From Paraburkholderia tagetis (GTDB taxonomy: Bacteria; Pseudomonadota; Gammaproteobacteria; Burkholderiales; Burkholderiaceae), in NCBI RefSeq assembly GCF_022213065.1, contig NZ_JAKLJA010000056.1:1-36806 (forward strand): a stretch of 36,806 nucleotides of DNA. Reading direction: 5' to 3'. Position numbers and translations under genes: made by a program. The first letter of the stretch is position 1, and every line of letters starts with the position of its first letter. Below the pieces are notes generated by a model. The model ran no database searches, had not been told where the DNA came from, and saw nothing but the letters and a program-made list of their open reading frames with translations. Below, piece by piece: positions 34,820-36,806 of the stretch.

Positions 34820-36063
34820 AGCAACCCCCGTAGATCAAATTCAGCGACTCGCCGAAGTCCACCTAGATCTGTCTTGGCGTAAATGCGGGTGGCGTAAGTA
34901 CTTCGATGTCCAAGATGATCACCGATTTGCTTCAGAGAAAATCCAGAGGCGACAAGGTGACAGGCACAGGCGTGTCGAAGGCAATGCGGGCCGAGCCCCG
35001 GACCCCGCCAACGCAACAAATCCAGACGGCTCTTTACTACGTAGTACATACCGCTAGGCGACAACGGTCGAAGGGGAGCCTTAAGAGTCAGAAACAACTC
35101 TCGTCGGGAGCACGAAGGCCGGACTTCCCGAAGGTAACGCAGAATCGCCTCGCCTACCACGTATGTCAGTGGGTAAGTCTGGATTCGGCGCTGTTTGGGA
35201 CGAGTTACGCGAATGATCTCGTGCTCCCAGTCAATGTCCTCCAGTAGCAGATGTGCCACTTCCCCACTTCGCAATCCGTATATGGCTAAGAACATCAAAA
35301 TTGCGTGGTCGCGAATGTCACGGGCCGCTTCGCTGTCGCCGGTGGTCGTGATGAGGCGTTGAACCTCATCCCACGCGGGCCCGCGAGGTAGCCCTTCTTG
35401 CCTGAATATGCGTGGAGCGCTGATTCCATCGGCGAACCCGGTGGCGCACCACTGCTGGTGCTCGGCGTACAGGAAGAAGTTGCGGAATGCGTCGGCTGCT
35501 GAAGATACCGAAACCCGGCACCAGCCATGGTCGCCCTGGCGGGCAAGATAGGTGTCGATCTCTTCCAGGGATATACGGCTTAACGAGCGCTTTTGAATGG
35601 GCAGCGAGTCGAAAAACGTCGCGAGGTGCCAGCATCGATTACGAATGGTGGCCGCTGCCAGGCCACGCTCGTCTCGCATGAATGCCGCGAATTGTTCAAT
35701 CTCGTCCGCGAACGGGCCCGTCTTGTTCGGGGACAGCTTCATGCGGCCAATGAAGCGCAACCATGAAGTCGCAGTCGCGATAAACCACCGCCGCGACCAT
35801 TCGCCCGTCCGGGCGCGCTTGTGCCGCTTCTGATGCGTGGCCCAACGATCGGCGGCAAGTCCAATCTCCTGAGCAGTGATCTGGCGCCTGCCCATATGCA
35901 GGCCCTGCGCAACGACCAGCAGTTCACTGGCAAGTTGCGCCAACGTCGCGCGAGACAATCCTTGCTCTGCGCAATGCAGCAGAAACCTCTCACGTGCTTC
36001 AGCCTGCGGCCCGTTCCGGTGGCGCGCCACGACCTTGGCGTAAGAAAACAGAGTCTCAAACAT
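34816..36063 (-). CDS. ritA: Tyrosine recombinase RitA
   Basis: 415 residues, first gene of the trio. An N-terminal ~110-residue extension precedes the SAM-like core-binding domain. Catalytic residues: R265 (YGLRSGEVAHL), K290 (RPKQRRIQTY), H360xxR363 (HCLRHACACHL), H386 (LGHRSTYATRIY) and Y395. A near-perfect Shine-Dalgarno AAGGAGGTCCGATC precedes the ATG at 36063, the strongest in this cluster. All active-site residues are present. Confidence 0.9.
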   Translation of the reverse strand: MFETLFSYAKVVARHRNGPQAEARERFLLHCAEQGLSRATLAQLASELLVVAQGLHMGRRQITAQEIGLAADRWATHQKRHKRARTGEWSRRWFIATATSWLRFIGRMKLSPNKTGPFADEIEQFAAFMRDERGLAAATIRNRCWHLATFFDSLPIQKRSLSRISLEEIDTYLARQGDHGWCRVSVSSAADAFRNFFLYAEHQQWCATGFADGISAPRIFRQEGLPRGPAWDEVQRLITTTGDSEAARDIRDHAILMFLAIYGLRSGEVAHLLLEDIDWEHEIIRVTRPKQRRIQTYPLTYVVGEAILRYLREVRPSCSRRELFLTLKAPLRPLSPSGMYYVVKSRLDLLRWRGPGLGPHCLRHACACHLVASGFSLKQIGDHLGHRSTYATRIYAKTDLGGLRRVAEFDLRGLL

Positions 36064-36123
36064 GATCGGACCTCCTTGCTGAACTCAGATCCGAACACCA
36101 GTATCCAAGGAAATTCGAAGAAC

Positions 36124-36134
36124 TATATGTGGTC
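36124..36134. repeat. RIT right subterminal inverted repeat
   Basis: TATATGTGGTC, perfect reverse complement of 32875-32885, lying 45 bases inside the right terminal repeat and 60 bases upstream of the ritA start. Confidence 0.7.
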
Positions 36135-36179
36135 TTGATCTACCGGATTTCCGCTGCCAGAGAAGGGGGCAGCATTGGC

Positions 36180-36205
36180 CGCCACATATGGATAAACGCC
36201 ACATT
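36180..36205. repeat. RIT right terminal inverted repeat
   Basis: CGCCACAT, then the ATGGATAAACGCCACATT part. Reverse complement of the left terminal repeat with two mismatches. Confidence 0.85.
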
Positions 36206-36207
36206 AC

Positions 36208-36237
36208 GCATAGTATGTTGGCAAACACATACTATGC
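36208..36237. repeat. Hairpin at the RIT right junction
   Basis: GCATAGTATGT (36208-36218) and ACATACTATGC (36227-36237) form a perfect 11-bp stem with an 8-base loop (TGGCAAAC). The right arm runs into TATGCC of the intron, so the hairpin includes the target sequence. Confidence 0.75.
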
Positions 36238-36238
36238 C

Positions 36239-36299
36239 CGAATTGGGCACGTACGGATCTGTGCGGGGGGTGCCCGGTAACGGGCATCCCTACCGCGAT
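36239..36299 (+). ncRNA. 3' part of intron domain V and domain VI
   Basis: CGAATTGGGCACGTACGG completes the domain V begun at 32791. GTGCCCG-GTAA-CGGGCA is the domain VI helix, and the intron ends CTACCGCGAT. Confidence 0.75.
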
Positions 36300-36446
36300 C
36301 AGACACCATGAGGATGAATACCGATGCCGGAGTGAGGGGCGGAGCCGCCCGTAGTAGTGCTGAAGCCTTTGTAATGAAGGTGGAGCGAAGGGGCGGCGTT
36401 ATCCTGTTGACGAAGGTCACCAACCTGCGCTGTGGGGATGAGTGAC
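36300..36446 (+). other. Remnant of a second group II intron, upstream of its RT
   Basis: The stretch contains GATGCCGGAGTGAGG, GCGGAGCCGCCCG and GGTGGAGCGAAGGGGCGG, which resemble the structured RNA found before the RT gene in another class of bacterial group II introns. It directly follows the 3' end of the first intron, and the upstream domains are absent. Confidence 0.5.
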
Positions 36447-36704
36447 ATGACATCAACGAAACCGTACAGCATTGCGAAGCGGGTCGTGTGGGAAGCGTAC
36501 CAGTTGGTGAGGGCCAATCGCGGCGCTGCGGGCGTGGATGATGAAACCATCGCCATGTTCGAGCAGAACCTTTCGGGAAATCTGTACAAGCTGTGGAACA
36601 GGATGTCGTCGGGGTCGTACTTCCCACCGCCGGTGAAGCAGGTTGAGATTCCGAAAGCCAAGGGCGGCACGAGAAAACTGGGGGTTCCGACGGTGATTTC
36701 ATAA
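36447..36704 (+). pseudogene. Truncated group II intron reverse transcriptase
   Basis: 85 residues starting MTSTKPYSIAKRVVWEAYQL, the N-terminal part of a group II intron RT: ANRGAAGVDDETI, NLYKLWNRMSSGSYFPPPV, IPKAKGGTRKLGVPTV. Similarity stops after GVPTV, where intact proteins continue with a SDRxAQ-type motif, and the frame ends IS-stop. The break is near 36696. A different RT lineage from the intact one at 31312. Probably cut by another insertion whose sequence continues past the window. Confidence 0.82.
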
Positions 36705-36806
36705 TGCACCTCTGCCAGTTGAGTGTTGGAATGTTACCGCTGAAGATGTCCTGAAGTGCGTATCCAACGCCGCAGTTGTTGTTCTTTGGTGCGATTGAGC
36801 GTGATC
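36697..36806. other. Unidentified sequence replacing the rest of the RT
   Basis: The last ~110 bases share nothing with RT genes that I can see. A minus-strand frame gives RTKEQQLRRWIRTSG, which I cannot assign. It may be the end of another insertion sequence. Confidence 0.3.

Larger units (their letters stand above)
32803..36238 (-). mobile_element. RIT (recombinase-in-trio) element
   Basis: Three overlapping tyrosine recombinase genes on the minus strand, in the order RitA, RitB, RitC, lie between imperfect 26-bp terminal inverted repeats (32804-32829 and 36180-36205). The element is inserted in domain V of the group II intron and flanked by TATGCC. On the right, an extra ~27 bases between the inverted repeat and the junction form most of a hairpin. 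Confidence 0.88.
30569..36299 (+). mobile_element. Group II intron, interrupted by a RIT element
   Basis: The 5' end is GTGTG, matching the GUGYG consensus, right after IBS1. The RT/maturase lies at 31312-32790. Domain V starts directly after its stop codon (GAGCCGTATGCC, 32791-32802) and resumes at 36239 (CGAATTGGGCACGTACGG). Joined, the two parts give a normal domain V hairpin. Domain VI and the 3' end follow, finishing CTACCGCGAT (AY end) at 36299. Without the insertion the intron would be about 2.3 kb, a normal size. The 3' boundary is inferred by eye. Confidence 0.82.

Noticed and set aside
30569..36299. Idea that the split intron works by trans-splicing of two halves
   Set aside because: Domain V itself is cut within its helix by 3.4 kb of coding DNA; bacterial trans-splicing with such a break has no support in this sequence.
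1..36806. CRISPR arrays, tRNA and rRNA genes
   Set aside because: No regularly spaced repeats, cloverleaf-like segments or rRNA signature stretches were found on reading both strands.

Overview
The window looks like accessory DNA of a high-GC betaproteobacterium, most likely Burkholderiaceae (Paraburkholderia, Caballeronia or Burkholderia). I infer this from the protein families: a phasin-like protein, an H-NS-like protein, a lysine/alanine-rich HU, a large DUF3701-type integrase, and a sugar-acid style catabolic locus with LacI control. No rRNA, tRNA or CRISPR array was seen.

Layout. (1) 1-7.3 kb: a sparse mosaic with an AlbA_2-domain protein, a complete ISKra4-family insertion sequence, a phasin-like gene, two small hypothetical genes, an H-NS-like gene on the minus strand and an HU gene, separated by long stretches with no supported gene. 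(2) 7.3-22.7 kb: a LacI-type regulator divergent from one long catabolic operon. The operon runs: leader peptide, CoA-transferase, enoyl-CoA hydratase, aldehyde dehydrogenase, intercistronic hairpin/terminator, sugar-type ABC transporter (binding protein, two permeases, ATPase), short-chain dehydrogenase, GMC oxidoreductase, DUF993 (DHDPS-like aldolase), HbpS/GlcG-like protein, MFS transporter. The control region holds a strong-looking -35/-10 pair and four copies of one palindromic operator, one of them a perfect 30-bp palindrome just upstream of the leader's ribosome binding site. (3) 22.7-27.7 kb: an AraC-type regulator divergent from a second catabolic module of DUF1479 dioxygenase, cysteine-rich GMC oxidoreductase and Gfo/Idh/MocA oxidoreductase. 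(4) 27.9-28.4 kb: an HU-family gene on the minus strand with a terminator and an upstream inverted repeat. (5) 28.8-36.8 kb: nested mobile elements. A large tyrosine recombinase gene is followed by a group II intron (30569-36299) whose 5' boundary is fixed by intron/exon pairings IBS1-EBS1 and IBS2-EBS2. The catalytic domain V of this intron is split by a RIT (recombinase-in-trio) element at about 32803-36238 carrying three overlapping tyrosine recombinase genes. Next to it lies the truncated reverse transcriptase of a second, different group II intron.

How the genes may work together (inference). The first operon would import a polyol- or sugar-like compound, oxidise alcohol and aldehyde groups (GMC, SDR, ALDH), activate the acid as a CoA thioester, hydrate it, and cleave an intermediate with the DUF993 aldolase. 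I do not recognise this as a characterised pathway. The second module (oxygenase, flavin dehydrogenase, NAD(P)-oxidoreductase) could act on a related glycoside or sugar derivative. The two points most worth following up are the operator/leader region of the large operon and the RIT element interrupting group II intron domain V with symmetric end architecture.
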